64,000 nt of DNA from JADKHR01 sp041917295 (GTDB lineage: Bacteria; Elusimicrobiota; Elusimicrobia; FEN-1173): contig JAYRXX010000059.1 in NCBI GenBank assembly GCA_041917295.1, forward strand, positions 33,804 to 97,803, read 5' to 3'. The notes beneath the pieces were generated by a model. That model had not been told where the DNA came from, ran no database searches, and saw only the letters and a program-made list of their open reading frames with translations. The position numbers and the translations under genes were made by a program. Below, piece by piece: positions 23,885 to 31,609 of the stretch (its first letter is position 1; each line of letters starts with the position of its first letter).

Positions 23885-25538
23885 CCAGCGCCGCGTAACG
23901 GGCCAACCAGCCGGTTTCTTTCTGTTTTCGGGGTTTCCACTTTTTGGCGCGTTTGGCCATTTCGGCTTTCGAAAGAGCGACGGACAGTTCCTGTTTTTCG
24001 GCGTCGATGGTGACCCTGTCTCCGTTTTTCAGATGGGCGATGGGGCCGCCCACGGCCGCTTCCGGGCAGACATGGCCCACCACCCGACCGTGACTTCCTC
24101 CGGAAAAACGTCCGTCCGTTAAGAGCCCCACTTTGTCGCCCAACCCTTTCCCCGATAGAATGGCCGTCAAGGAAAGCATCTCCCGCATGCCCGGCCCTCC
24201 TTTGGGCCCTTCGTAGCGGACCACCACCACATCGCCGGCCCCGATTTCCCCGTTCAGCGCGGCTTGGGTGGCGGCTTCTTCCCCGTCGAACACTTTGGCG
24301 GGTCCGGTGATTTTTGTATTCGACAGTCCCCCCACCTTCGCCACGGCGCCCTCGGGTGCCAAATTGCCTTTTAAGATCACCAGCGGGCCCGTGGACCGTA
24401 ACGGATTGGTGAGCGGGCGAATTACTTTTTGGTCCGGTGCCAAGTCAGGGAATTTGGCCAGATTTTCAGCCAGTGTTTTGCCCGTGACCGTCAAGGCGGA
24501 CCCGTCGATCAATTTTTCTTTAATCATCATCTTAAGAACGCCCGGCACCCCGCCGGCCCGGTGGAGGTCAAACATGACGTAACGGCCCGACGGTTTTAAA
24601 TCCGCCAAATGGGGTGTCCGTTTGGCGATCCGCGTGAAGTCCGCCAACGTCAACCGGATCCCGAAAGCGTGGGCGATGGCGATCAAATGCAACACCGCGT
24701 TGGTGGACCCGCCCAACACCATCACCAGCGCAATGGCGTTTTCAAAAGAGGTTTTGGTCACGATGTCCCGGGGCCTCAGGCCCGCTTTGACCAAATTCAC
24801 CACGGCGCGACCGGCCTGCTCGCATTCGGCCGTTTTTTCCGTGGATTCCGCCGGGTAGGAGGAACTGGCCGGCAAACTCATCCCCAACGTTTCGATGGCC
24901 GACGCCATGGTGTTGGCGGTGTACATCCCCCCGCACGAACCGGGCCCCGGACACGCGGCGCATTCAATGTCTTTCACGGCTTTTTCGTCGATGAGTTTGT
25001 TGTTGTACTGGCCGACCGCCTCAAAAATACTAACGATGTCCACGTCTTTGCCGTTGACCTGGCCGGGGCGGATGGTTCCCCCGTAGACAAAAACCGCCGG
25101 CACGTTCATCCGGCCCATGGCCATGAGACAGCCCGGCATGTTTTTGTCGCATCCGCCGATGGCCACGAATCCGTCCATCCGTTGGGCCCCCACCACCGTC
25201 TCGATGGAGTCGGCGATGATTTCCCGACTGGGAAGGGAATAGCGCATCCCCGGCGTTCCCATGGAAATCCCATCGGAGACCGTAATGGTGTTGAATATCT
25301 GGGGAGCGCCCCCCGCCGCTTTGGCCCCGGCTTTGGCGGACACGGCCAGCCCGTTGATGTGAACGTTGCAGGGCGTGATTTCGCTCCAGGTGCTCGCCAC
25401 GCCGATGAGCGGTTTTAAAAAGTCGTCGTCCGTGAACCCCACGTCACGCAACATCGCGCGGTTGGGCGAACGGTGAATTCCTTCAGTGATCGCTCGGCTT
25501 TGGGAACGCGGATCCGGTTTTTTTTCGTGAGGGGCCAT
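23841..25538 (-). CDS. ilvD: dihydroxy-acid dehydratase
   Basis: A 565-residue IlvD. The Fe-S ligand motifs are CDKNMPGCLMAMGRMN and CPGPGSCGGMYTANTMA, with an earlier PCNVH; the C-terminus has TDGRFSGGSHGRVVGH. The enzyme makes the 2-keto acid precursors of valine and isoleucine. Length is normal. The ATG has AGGAGAG about 6 nt upstream. No other ilv or leu gene is nearby. The gene overlaps the convergent adenosyltransferase at its 3' end and follows the SirB1-like gene by 23 bp. Confidence 0.96.
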   Translation of the reverse strand: MAPHEKKPDPRSQSRAITEGIHRSPNRAMLRDVGFTDDDFLKPLIGVASTWSEITPCNVHINGLAVSAKAGAKAAGGAPQIFNTITVSDGISMGTPGMRYSLPSREIIADSIETVVGAQRMDGFVAIGGCDKNMPGCLMAMGRMNVPAVFVYGGTIRPGQVNGKDVDIVSIFEAVGQYNNKLIDEKAVKDIECAACPGPGSCGGMYTANTMASAIETLGMSLPASSSYPAESTEKTAECEQAGRAVVNLVKAGLRPRDIVTKTSFENAIALVMVLGGSTNAVLHLIAIAHAFGIRLTLADFTRIAKRTPHLADLKPSGRYVMFDLHRAGGVPGVLKMMIKEKLIDGSALTVTGKTLAENLAKFPDLAPDQKVIRPLTNPLRSTGPLVILKGNLAPEGAVAKVGGLSNTKITGPAKVFDGEEAATQAALNGEIGAGDVVVVRYEGPKGGPGMREMLSLTAILSGKGLGDKVGLLTDGRFSGGSHGRVVGHVCPEAAVGGPIAHLKNGDRVTIDAEKQELSVALSKAEMAKRAKKWKPRKQKETGWLARYAALVTSGSKGAILKPPV

Positions 25539-25561
25539 GGGGAATCTCTCCTAAGGGTTCG

Positions 25562-26398
25562 TCAACCTTTCATTTCTTTCATGATCAATTTTTCCAATTT
25601 CAAAATGTCCGCCCGGTCCGGGGTGTCGCCGGCGTTTTGCAAATACAGTTCCAAATCGGCCAGGGCCGGCTGGTAATGTTTCAAATGGTAGCGCACCAAT
25701 CCCCGGTCGCGCACGTGGGCCCATTCGTCCGGCGCGCACAAAACCATTTTGTCGATGACCGCGTGGCCCTTGGCGAACGAGCGGGATTCCATATAGATGT
25801 TTTTTAGGTTCGTCAGCAAACGAATTAAAATACCTCGCGGTGTCAGGGGTTCCAGATGGTTCGGCGTGAGCGCCATTTGGCCGTCAAAAATTTTGGCCAC
25901 CCGGTCGGCGCAGTCTTTCACCGTCATCAACTCGCCTTGATGATATGGATCCACATACAAGGTCCTTCCCGGGGTAACCAACCCCGCGATGAAATGGCCG
26001 GGCAACCCGATCCCGACCAGGGGGATGTCGGCCCGCCGCCCGACCTCCATGTAAAGAATCGACAAAGTGATGGGGATACCCAACCGGCGATCCAACACTT
26101 CGTTGATAAAACTGTTGCGCGGGTCGTAGTAGTCGTCGGTGTTGCCCTTAAAATCTTCTTCATCAAACAAGACCCGATTGAGCGCGGCCACCAACACCAT
26201 CGGATCGCGGCCCGCCGATGTTTCTTTCGCCACGCGGACGGCCAACGCGTCCACTTTTTTTAAATAGGGAGTCGGGTCCAAAGCCGGGTATTCGTCTTGG
26301 GCAATGAGAAGGGACGCCCGCACCAAATCCACGGCGCTGTCCCGACCTTTAAGAATCTGGGCCAATTCGTCCCGGGGTGTTTTTGGCTTTTGGGTCAT
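25562..26398 (-). CDS. SirB1/transglutaminase-like protein with TPR tail
   Basis: A 278-residue protein matching the SirB1 family (transglutaminase-like N-terminal domain, TPR C-terminal). It shows FINEVLDRRLGIPITLSILY and GIGLPGHFIAGLV, the cysteine-free version of the core, then VDPYHQGELMTVKDCADRV and TPRGILIRLLTNLKNIY. C-terminal helices resemble one or two TPR units. Its biochemical role is not established. The stop side is 23 bp before ilvD; the start overlaps the HAD gene stop (ATGA). Confidence 0.82.
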   Translation of the reverse strand: MTQKPKTPRDELAQILKGRDSAVDLVRASLLIAQDEYPALDPTPYLKKVDALAVRVAKETSAGRDPMVLVAALNRVLFDEEDFKGNTDDYYDPRNSFINEVLDRRLGIPITLSILYMEVGRRADIPLVGIGLPGHFIAGLVTPGRTLYVDPYHQGELMTVKDCADRVAKIFDGQMALTPNHLEPLTPRGILIRLLTNLKNIYMESRSFAKGHAVIDKMVLCAPDEWAHVRDRGLVRYHLKHYQPALADLELYLQNAGDTPDRADILKLEKLIMKEMKG

Positions 26399-27078
26399 GA
26401 CGAAAAAAGTCCTTCCAATTCTTTGATTCGGATGGCCGTTAAGACCGGCACGACCCGATCGGCGCCGGCCAGTTCCTCGGCCGAATAGGTGGTGGTGACA
26501 CCCACCACTTTCATCCCCGCCGCGTGGGCAGACAACAGCCCGTGTTTGGAATCCTCCACCACCAAGCAGTCCGAGGGCCGGATATTTTTTTCAGGGTGTT
26601 TTTTGTTTAATTCCGAAAGCGCCTTGAGATACGCGTCGGGGGCGGGTTTGCTGCGGGTGACGTCTTCGGCGGCAACCACCGCGTCGAAATAGTGCTTGAT
26701 TCCCGCGGCGTCCAGCATCAACAACACCTCGTCCCGGAGCGCCCCCGAGGCCATGGCCAAGGGATAACGCTGCGACGCGGCCATCACAAATTCCACCACC
26801 CCCGGCAGGATCACCAGGTTGTGGGCGGCCGTTTTTTGGTAGAGCGCCGTTTTCTCAGCGATAAGCCGTGCTCGGTGGGAGTCGCTCAACGGTTTTCCTC
26901 GGGCCGCAAACACCGCGTCAAAACATCCCCGGTCGTCCATGGCCAAATACTTTTCCACGTAGTCCGCCTGGGGCAACTCGATGCCTTCCGGTTCCAGCAC
27001 TTTTTTGAATAGGGCAAAGTGCAAATGTTCGGAATCCGCGATCACACCGTCGCAATCAAAAATAATGGCTTTTAGCAC
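26395..27078 (-). CDS. HAD-superfamily hydrolase (phosphatase/phosphoglucomutase-like)
   Basis: A 227-residue HAD enzyme of the subfamily IA, beta-phosphoglucomutase/CbbY-like type. Motif I is IFDCDGVIADSEHLHF with the nucleophile Asp, motif II MASGALRDEV, motif III KPAPDAYLKAL and motif IV VVEDSKHGLLSA. Substrate is unknown; sugar phosphates are common in this group. GTG start overlaps the stop of the oxidoreductase gene by 7 bp, and its own stop overlaps the SirB1-like start, so the three genes are one transcript. Confidence 0.88.
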   Translation of the reverse strand: MLKAIIFDCDGVIADSEHLHFALFKKVLEPEGIELPQADYVEKYLAMDDRGCFDAVFAARGKPLSDSHRARLIAEKTALYQKTAAHNLVILPGVVEFVMAASQRYPLAMASGALRDEVLLMLDAAGIKHYFDAVVAAEDVTRSKPAPDAYLKALSELNKKHPEKNIRPSDCLVVEDSKHGLLSAHAAGMKVVGVTTTYSAEELAGADRVVPVLTAIRIKELEGLFSS

Positions 27079-28511
27079 GGAGCAGTCTCCTTGGTTCGGT
27101 TCGATAAATAAGCCAACGCCAGCGCGGCCGCGCGATGACCGCTACGACAGGCGGTTTCAATGGTGGGTGGCAACCCCACGTTCACCCAGTCGCCTGCCAA
27201 AAAGAAATTTTCCAAAGCGGTTTCCACGTTTGGACGCGCTCGATAAAAAGCCGGCGTCGGCCGCGGAGTGGCGTGGCGTTCCCAGGTCACCGTGGCATGC
27301 CGGGGTTCTTCTTTAAAATCCGGAAAGGCCCGACGAAGGTCACCCAGAGCCAACGCAATCATCTCGTTGGACGTCAGGCCTTCGTAATTCTGGGCCGCGC
27401 TGATGACCACGGAAAGTTGGCCCGCGGCCGTTGGTCCCCACAGAGTTTCCCGATTAAATGCCCACTGGATGTCCATATCCAAAAACCCCACCATTTTTTC
27501 TCGAAAAGGTGGTGCGTGGAACCAAAAGTTAACGGCCGCAATGGGGGACGTTCCTTGCTCCCTCAAACTCTGTCGAAGGGCGGCCAAGGGGGCGGGCAAC
27601 AGTGTCATGGCCTCTCCCATTGGCACAGCGGACACGAACACGTCCGCGCTAACCCGTGTCCCGTCGGTCAGCTCCACTTCCGTCACGCGGTTTTCGCGTG
27701 CGCCAAATCTGGCCGCTTTTTGCCGGGTGGCGATTTGACCGCCGGTTCGTTGAAGGTAGGGCCCCAGTTCCATGGACCAAACACGGCTCAAGGCCACCGT
27801 GGAAAACCCCAACGCGCCTTTTCGACGTCCAGCCAGCAACCCTTTTTTTAACACCGTTAACAGCGCCTGCGCCGAAACCTGCTCCGGCCGATCGTTGAGC
27901 GTCGCCAAACACAACGGATCCCAAAACGCCCGCCGGGTTCCCGGCGTTTGCCCCAGATAGGACAACCACTGGGCCGCCGTTAGATCGCTGACCCGTTTTG
28001 GGGAAGCGTAACGCGCGCGGGTTAGACCCCAGATCAACAAAATCCGATCTTTCACATCCAGGGCTCCGAAGCCCAAGATCCCCACGGCCAAACCCGTGTT
28101 GCCGGAAAACAGCCTGGGTTTCAATTCATCCCATCGGCCTGTTCGGGTTACGAAGGCAATTGCGCCGTCGGTGTCGAACCGAATCCGGTGGTCAACGCCG
28201 AGCCGCCTTAAAAAACGTCGGGTGTCCTCGTAAGCCCCCAGAAAAAGATGTTGCCCGTTATCGACGTCTTGTTTGGTCACCCCGTCTTTAAACGAGCAGG
28301 CCCGGCCGCCCAGTGTCGCTCGCTCTTCCAACAAGGTGACCGAAACGCCCGCCTCGGTCAAAGCCGACGCGCAACTGGCCCCCGCAAATCCCCCGCCCAC
28401 AACAACGGCGTGGGGGCGACCGCCCCGGGGATCATGTCCCCAAGTTATAACGTTTGAACCGTTATGCCCATTGGGTCTCTGCAGGCCCCACTTTGAAAGA
28501 AAAAATCTCAT
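27072..28511 (-). CDS. FAD-dependent oxidoreductase, HpnE-like
   Basis: A flavoprotein of up to 479 residues. The FAD-binding Rossmann motif VVVGGGFAGASCASALTEAG is near residue 38, followed by LLEERATLGGRACSF and DNGQHLFLGAYEDTRRFL, which matches the squalene-associated (hydroxysqualene dehydroxylase) desaturases. The C-terminus has FLAGDWVNVGLPPTIETACR and SGHRAA, the second FAD contact. A role in hopanoid precursor formation is possible, but no squalene synthase or cyclase is in view. The N-terminal 30 residues before the Rossmann motif are not family-like, and the ATG at 28511 lacks a good binding site, so the true start may be further in. Confidence 0.8.
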   Translation of the reverse strand: MRFFLSKWGLQRPNGHNGSNVITWGHDPRGGRPHAVVVGGGFAGASCASALTEAGVSVTLLEERATLGGRACSFKDGVTKQDVDNGQHLFLGAYEDTRRFLRRLGVDHRIRFDTDGAIAFVTRTGRWDELKPRLFSGNTGLAVGILGFGALDVKDRILLIWGLTRARYASPKRVSDLTAAQWLSYLGQTPGTRRAFWDPLCLATLNDRPEQVSAQALLTVLKKGLLAGRRKGALGFSTVALSRVWSMELGPYLQRTGGQIATRQKAARFGARENRVTEVELTDGTRVSADVFVSAVPMGEAMTLLPAPLAALRQSLREQGTSPIAAVNFWFHAPPFREKMVGFLDMDIQWAFNRETLWGPTAAGQLSVVISAAQNYEGLTSNEMIALALGDLRRAFPDFKEEPRHATVTWERHATPRPTPAFYRARPNVETALENFFLAGDWVNVGLPPTIETACRSGHRAAALALAYLSNRTKETAPC

Positions 28512-28524
28512 TTTTAATTATCAC

Positions 28525-28563
28525 AAAAAACCCCCACCCCGCCCGGGGACGGGGTGGGGGTTT
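28525..28563 (-). terminator. rho-independent terminator of ahpC
   Basis: A perfect 14-bp stem, AAACCCCCACCCCG (28528-28541) with CGGGGTGGGGGTTT (28550-28563), and an 8-nt loop. Read on the minus strand the stem is followed by a run of T residues, just past the ahpC stop. Confidence 0.92.
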
Positions 28564-28575
28564 CTGGAGAACAGT

Positions 28576-29184
28576 CTATTTCAGAGCTTCCGCAACACGC
28601 CCGACCAGTGTGGCCTCGTTGTTGGCGGTTTTAAGTGTTTTGCCGCCCTTGCTCCAATTGGCCGGGCAGGCTTCTTCCGGATGGGTCGCCAAGTAGGCGT
28701 TCGCTTGGGCTTTACGCAGAAGTTCCGCGGCGTTTCGGCCCACGTTGTAGAAATTGACTTCGCTTGACGCCAATTTTCCCTCCGGGCTGATGATGAACGT
28801 TCCCCGAAGAGCCAAACCGGTCGCTTCGTCGTACACGCCGAACAGACGCGACACTTTCCCCGTGGGGTCGGCGCCCATGGGATATTTGAGGTTGGCCAAC
28901 AACTTCTCTTCCCTCTGCCAGGCCAAGTGAACAAACTTCGTGTCCGTGGAGACCGAAATCACTTCCGCGCCGGCTTTTTCGATTTCGGCATACTTGTCGG
29001 CCACGTCCGCCAGTTCGGTGGGGCACACAAACGTGTAGTCCGCCGGATAAAAGACCAACACGGTCCACTTCTTGTTTTTCTTTAAATCGGCCAACGAGAC
29101 TTTCTCGAACTGATGGCTTTTGGGATTGTAAACATCCATTTCGAAATCCGGAACCTGTTGACCCACACGAACGACGTCACTCAT
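28576..29184 (-). CDS. ahpC: 2-Cys peroxiredoxin (AhpC/Prx1)
   Basis: A 202-residue peroxiredoxin reducing hydrogen and organic peroxides. The peroxidatic Cys54 is in YPADYTFVCPTEL, the resolving Cys in HPEEACPANW, and the GTFIISPEGKL block is present. The ATG has AAGGAG about 8 nt upstream and a strong terminator follows, so it forms a single-gene transcript. No ahpF or dedicated reductase gene is adjacent; thioredoxin is the likely electron donor. Confidence 0.95.
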   Translation of the reverse strand: MSDVVRVGQQVPDFEMDVYNPKSHQFEKVSLADLKKNKKWTVLVFYPADYTFVCPTELADVADKYAEIEKAGAEVISVSTDTKFVHLAWQREEKLLANLKYPMGADPTGKVSRLFGVYDEATGLALRGTFIISPEGKLASSEVNFYNVGRNAAELLRKAQANAYLATHPEEACPANWSKGGKTLKTANNEATLVGRVAEALK

Positions 29185-29225
29185 GGTTTTTTCTCCTTTG
29201 ATTTGGAATATAAAAAAACATTCGG

Positions 29226-30965
29226 CTAAACCTTTTGGGCGACTTCCGATTTCAGCCGGGTGATCGCTTCGCCGACCGACAACGCCCCCAAATCTTTTCC
29301 CTCGCGGGTGCGCACGGACACCGTTCGGGTCTCCGTTTCCCGTCCGCCCACCACCAGCATGTAGGGGATCTTTTGCATGGTGGCTTCCCGAATTTTGGCC
29401 CCGATTTTGTCCGCGTTGGAACTAATCGATACCCGCAGACCGGCTTTTTTAAGTTCTTTTTCCACGTCTTCGGCGTAGGGCAAAAACTTATCGGAAATCG
29501 GAAGAACCGCCGCCTGAACAGGCGCAAGCCACAGGGGGAACGCCCCGGCGTAATGCTCAATAAGAACGCCAAAAAACCGTTCCAGCGAGCCCAACAAAGC
29601 CCGATGGATCATAAACACCTGGCTTTCCCCGCCTTTTTCGTCACGGTAATGGATGCGGAATCGTTCCGGGTTATTAAAATCCACTTGGACTGTGGAACAT
29701 TGCCATTGGCGGCCCAGTGAATCTTTTATTTTGAGGTCGATCTTGGGGCCATAAAATACCCCTTCCCCTGGATCGATGGTGTAGGGAAGCCCCACCGCAT
29801 CCAACGCCTTTCTCAGGGCTCCTTCCGCGTGGGCCCAGCCTTCCAACGTCCCTGAATATTTTTCCGGCCGGGTGGACAATTTGATGTCGTAGTCTTTAAA
29901 TCCAAACATGGATAAAATTTCGGTGATGATTTTTAAAATGGCCGCCACTTCGTTTTCGACCTGATCGGGCCGGCAAAAGATGTGGGCGTCGTCTTGGGTG
30001 AACCCTCTCACCCGCATCAGGCCATGCAACACGCCGCTTCGTTCAAAGCGATACACCGTGCCGAACTCCGCGTATCGGATGGGCAGTTCGCGGTAGGAAT
30101 GAAGCCCGTTTTTGTAGATGAGAATGTGGCCTGGGCAGTTCATGGGCTTTAAAAGGAATTCTTGGTTTTCCAGCTCCATGGCGGGATACATGTTGTCTCG
30201 GTAATAATCCAGGTGGCCCGACGTTTTCCACAAAACCGATCGGGCCACGTGCGGGGTGTAAACAAAGTCATACCCGTGGGCCGACAAATAATCTTTCAAG
30301 GTGTCTTCAATGAGCCGTCGAAGAACCGCCCCTTTCGGGAGCCAGTAAATAAAACCGGACCCACCTTCTTCGTGTTCAATCGTAAAAAGCCCTAACCGGG
30401 GACCCAGTTCCCGATGGTCCCGTTTTTTGGCCTCTTCCAGGCGCAACAAATAGGCGGTCAGTTCGTCCGCCGTGGGCCACACGGTGCCGTAAATCCGTTG
30501 AAGCCGTTCTCGTTTTTCGTCCCCCCGCCAATAGGCCCCGGCAATTTTCGTAAGTTTAAAATAACGAATGTCCGCGGTGCTTGGCACGTGGCCACCCCGG
30601 CAGAGGTCGGTAAAGGTCCCGTGCGTGCAATGGGTCACGGTGGGTGTGCCCAGGTCTTCAATCATTTCCACTTTAAACTTTTCAGCCCGATTGCGCCAAT
30701 ACGTCTTGGACTCCTCCGCGGAGTGAGTGCTCATCACGAAGGCGTGGTTGCCGTTCACGATCTCGTTCATGCGCGCTTCAATTTTTGGCAGGTCGTCGGG
30801 CGTAAACGGATGGGGACTTTCAAAATCGTAATAAAAGCCATCGTCGATGGGCGGGCCTAACGTGATTTTGGTGTTGGGGAACAGCTCTTGAACCGCTTGA
30901 GCCATCACATGGGCGGTCGAGTGGCGCAACGCGTCAAGGGAACTGGTTTGTTTTTCTTCCGCCAT
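29226..30965 (-). CDS. thrS: threonyl-tRNA synthetase lacking TGS domain
   Basis: A 579-residue ThrRS. The editing domain starts almost at the N-terminus (LRHSTAHVMAQAVQELFP, later HCTHGTFTDLCRGGHVPST). The class II core has motif 2 YRFERSGVLHGLMRVRGFTQ, the zinc ligands in MNCPGH, DAHIF and the MIHRALLGSLERF motif 3. The anticodon-binding domain ends the protein. The usual N-terminal TGS module of about 60 residues is absent; the upstream sequence on the minus strand is the tRNA-Val gene, so it was not missed by start choice. Aminoacylation and editing should be intact. Confidence 0.96.
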   Translation of the reverse strand: MAEEKQTSSLDALRHSTAHVMAQAVQELFPNTKITLGPPIDDGFYYDFESPHPFTPDDLPKIEARMNEIVNGNHAFVMSTHSAEESKTYWRNRAEKFKVEMIEDLGTPTVTHCTHGTFTDLCRGGHVPSTADIRYFKLTKIAGAYWRGDEKRERLQRIYGTVWPTADELTAYLLRLEEAKKRDHRELGPRLGLFTIEHEEGGSGFIYWLPKGAVLRRLIEDTLKDYLSAHGYDFVYTPHVARSVLWKTSGHLDYYRDNMYPAMELENQEFLLKPMNCPGHILIYKNGLHSYRELPIRYAEFGTVYRFERSGVLHGLMRVRGFTQDDAHIFCRPDQVENEVAAILKIITEILSMFGFKDYDIKLSTRPEKYSGTLEGWAHAEGALRKALDAVGLPYTIDPGEGVFYGPKIDLKIKDSLGRQWQCSTVQVDFNNPERFRIHYRDEKGGESQVFMIHRALLGSLERFFGVLIEHYAGAFPLWLAPVQAAVLPISDKFLPYAEDVEKELKKAGLRVSISSNADKIGAKIREATMQKIPYMLVVGGRETETRTVSVRTREGKDLGALSVGEAITRLKSEVAQKV

Positions 30966-30992
30966 GATGTCGTCCTTCCGTTCAATTTAAAA

Positions 30993-31069
30993 TGGTGCTC
31001 GGTACAGGACTCGAACCTGTGACCCCCTCCATGTCAAGGAGGTACTCTAACCAACTGAGCTAACCGAGC
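30993..31069 (-). tRNA. tRNA-Val (GAC)
   Basis: A 77-nt cloverleaf with encoded CCA. The acceptor GCTCGGT pairs with ACCGAGC, the anticodon stem CCTCC/GGAGG has loop TTGACAT with anticodon GAC, and the T arm holds GGTTCGAGTCC. It lies between thrS and queF on the same strand. Confidence 0.96.
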
Positions 31070-31082
31070 AAAATTAAAAAAA

Positions 31083-31481
31083 TTAATGGCCGAGTGGTTT
31101 GCCGAAAGAGGCGGTGATTCGCGCCTCCAATCCCCCCCGCGCAACAAACCGCCCTTCTACAACCGCCCAACGGGGCCGGGCCGCTTTAACCACGGAACGC
31201 AATACCCGGTTGACCACATTTTCCGTAAAAATCCCCAGGTTGCGAAACGCATTCAAGTAAAGTTTAAGCGATTTCGTCTCCAAGCACCGATTTTGGGGAC
31301 GGTAACGAATCGTAATGGTTCCAAAGTCGGGAAGACCCGTTTTCGGACAAACCGATGTAAATTCCGGAAAAACCAATTCAATATCGTATCGGGAATATTG
31401 GTTTTCCCAACATTCTATTTCGGGCAACGGCGCATCAACGCCGGCCCGGGCGTGAGACTGAGTGTAACCCCGTTTGGTCAT
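31083..31481 (-). CDS. queF: NADPH-dependent preQ0 reductase QueF
   Basis: A 132-residue single-domain QueF, which reduces the nitrile 7-cyano-7-deazaguanine to preQ1 in queuosine synthesis. The nucleophile Cys45 and Asp52 are in TSVCPKTGLPDFG, followed by the QueF motif ETKSLKLYLNAFRN. The later ARPRWAVVEGRFVARGG part matches the short (YkvM-type) form. It sits between two tRNA genes on the same strand; no other queuosine gene is in view. Confidence 0.95.
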   Translation of the reverse strand: MTKRGYTQSHARAGVDAPLPEIECWENQYSRYDIELVFPEFTSVCPKTGLPDFGTITIRYRPQNRCLETKSLKLYLNAFRNLGIFTENVVNRVLRSVVKAARPRWAVVEGRFVARGGLEARITASFGKPLGH

Positions 31482-31487
31482 GATAGT

Positions 31488-31564
31488 TGGAGGTGCGGGC
31501 CGGATTTGAACCGGCGAATAGAAGTTTTGCAGACTTCCCCCTTGGGCCGCTTGGGTACCGCACC
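31488..31564 (-). tRNA. tRNA-Cys (GCA)
   Basis: A 77-nt gene with encoded CCA. The acceptor GGTGCGG pairs with CCGCACC, the anticodon stem GAAGT/ACTTC encloses loop CTGCAAA with anticodon GCA, and the T arm has GCCGG TTCAAAT CCGGC. It is located just upstream of queF on the minus strand. Confidence 0.95.
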
Positions 31565-31609
31565 GCTTATCGGAGATTTTAGGATTTTCCCACCCTCAAG
31601 GCAAGGCGG

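Noticed and set aside
24609..25418. 269-codon plus-strand frame opposite ilvD
   Set aside because: Gly/His/Arg-rich shadow of a well-conserved dehydratase gene.
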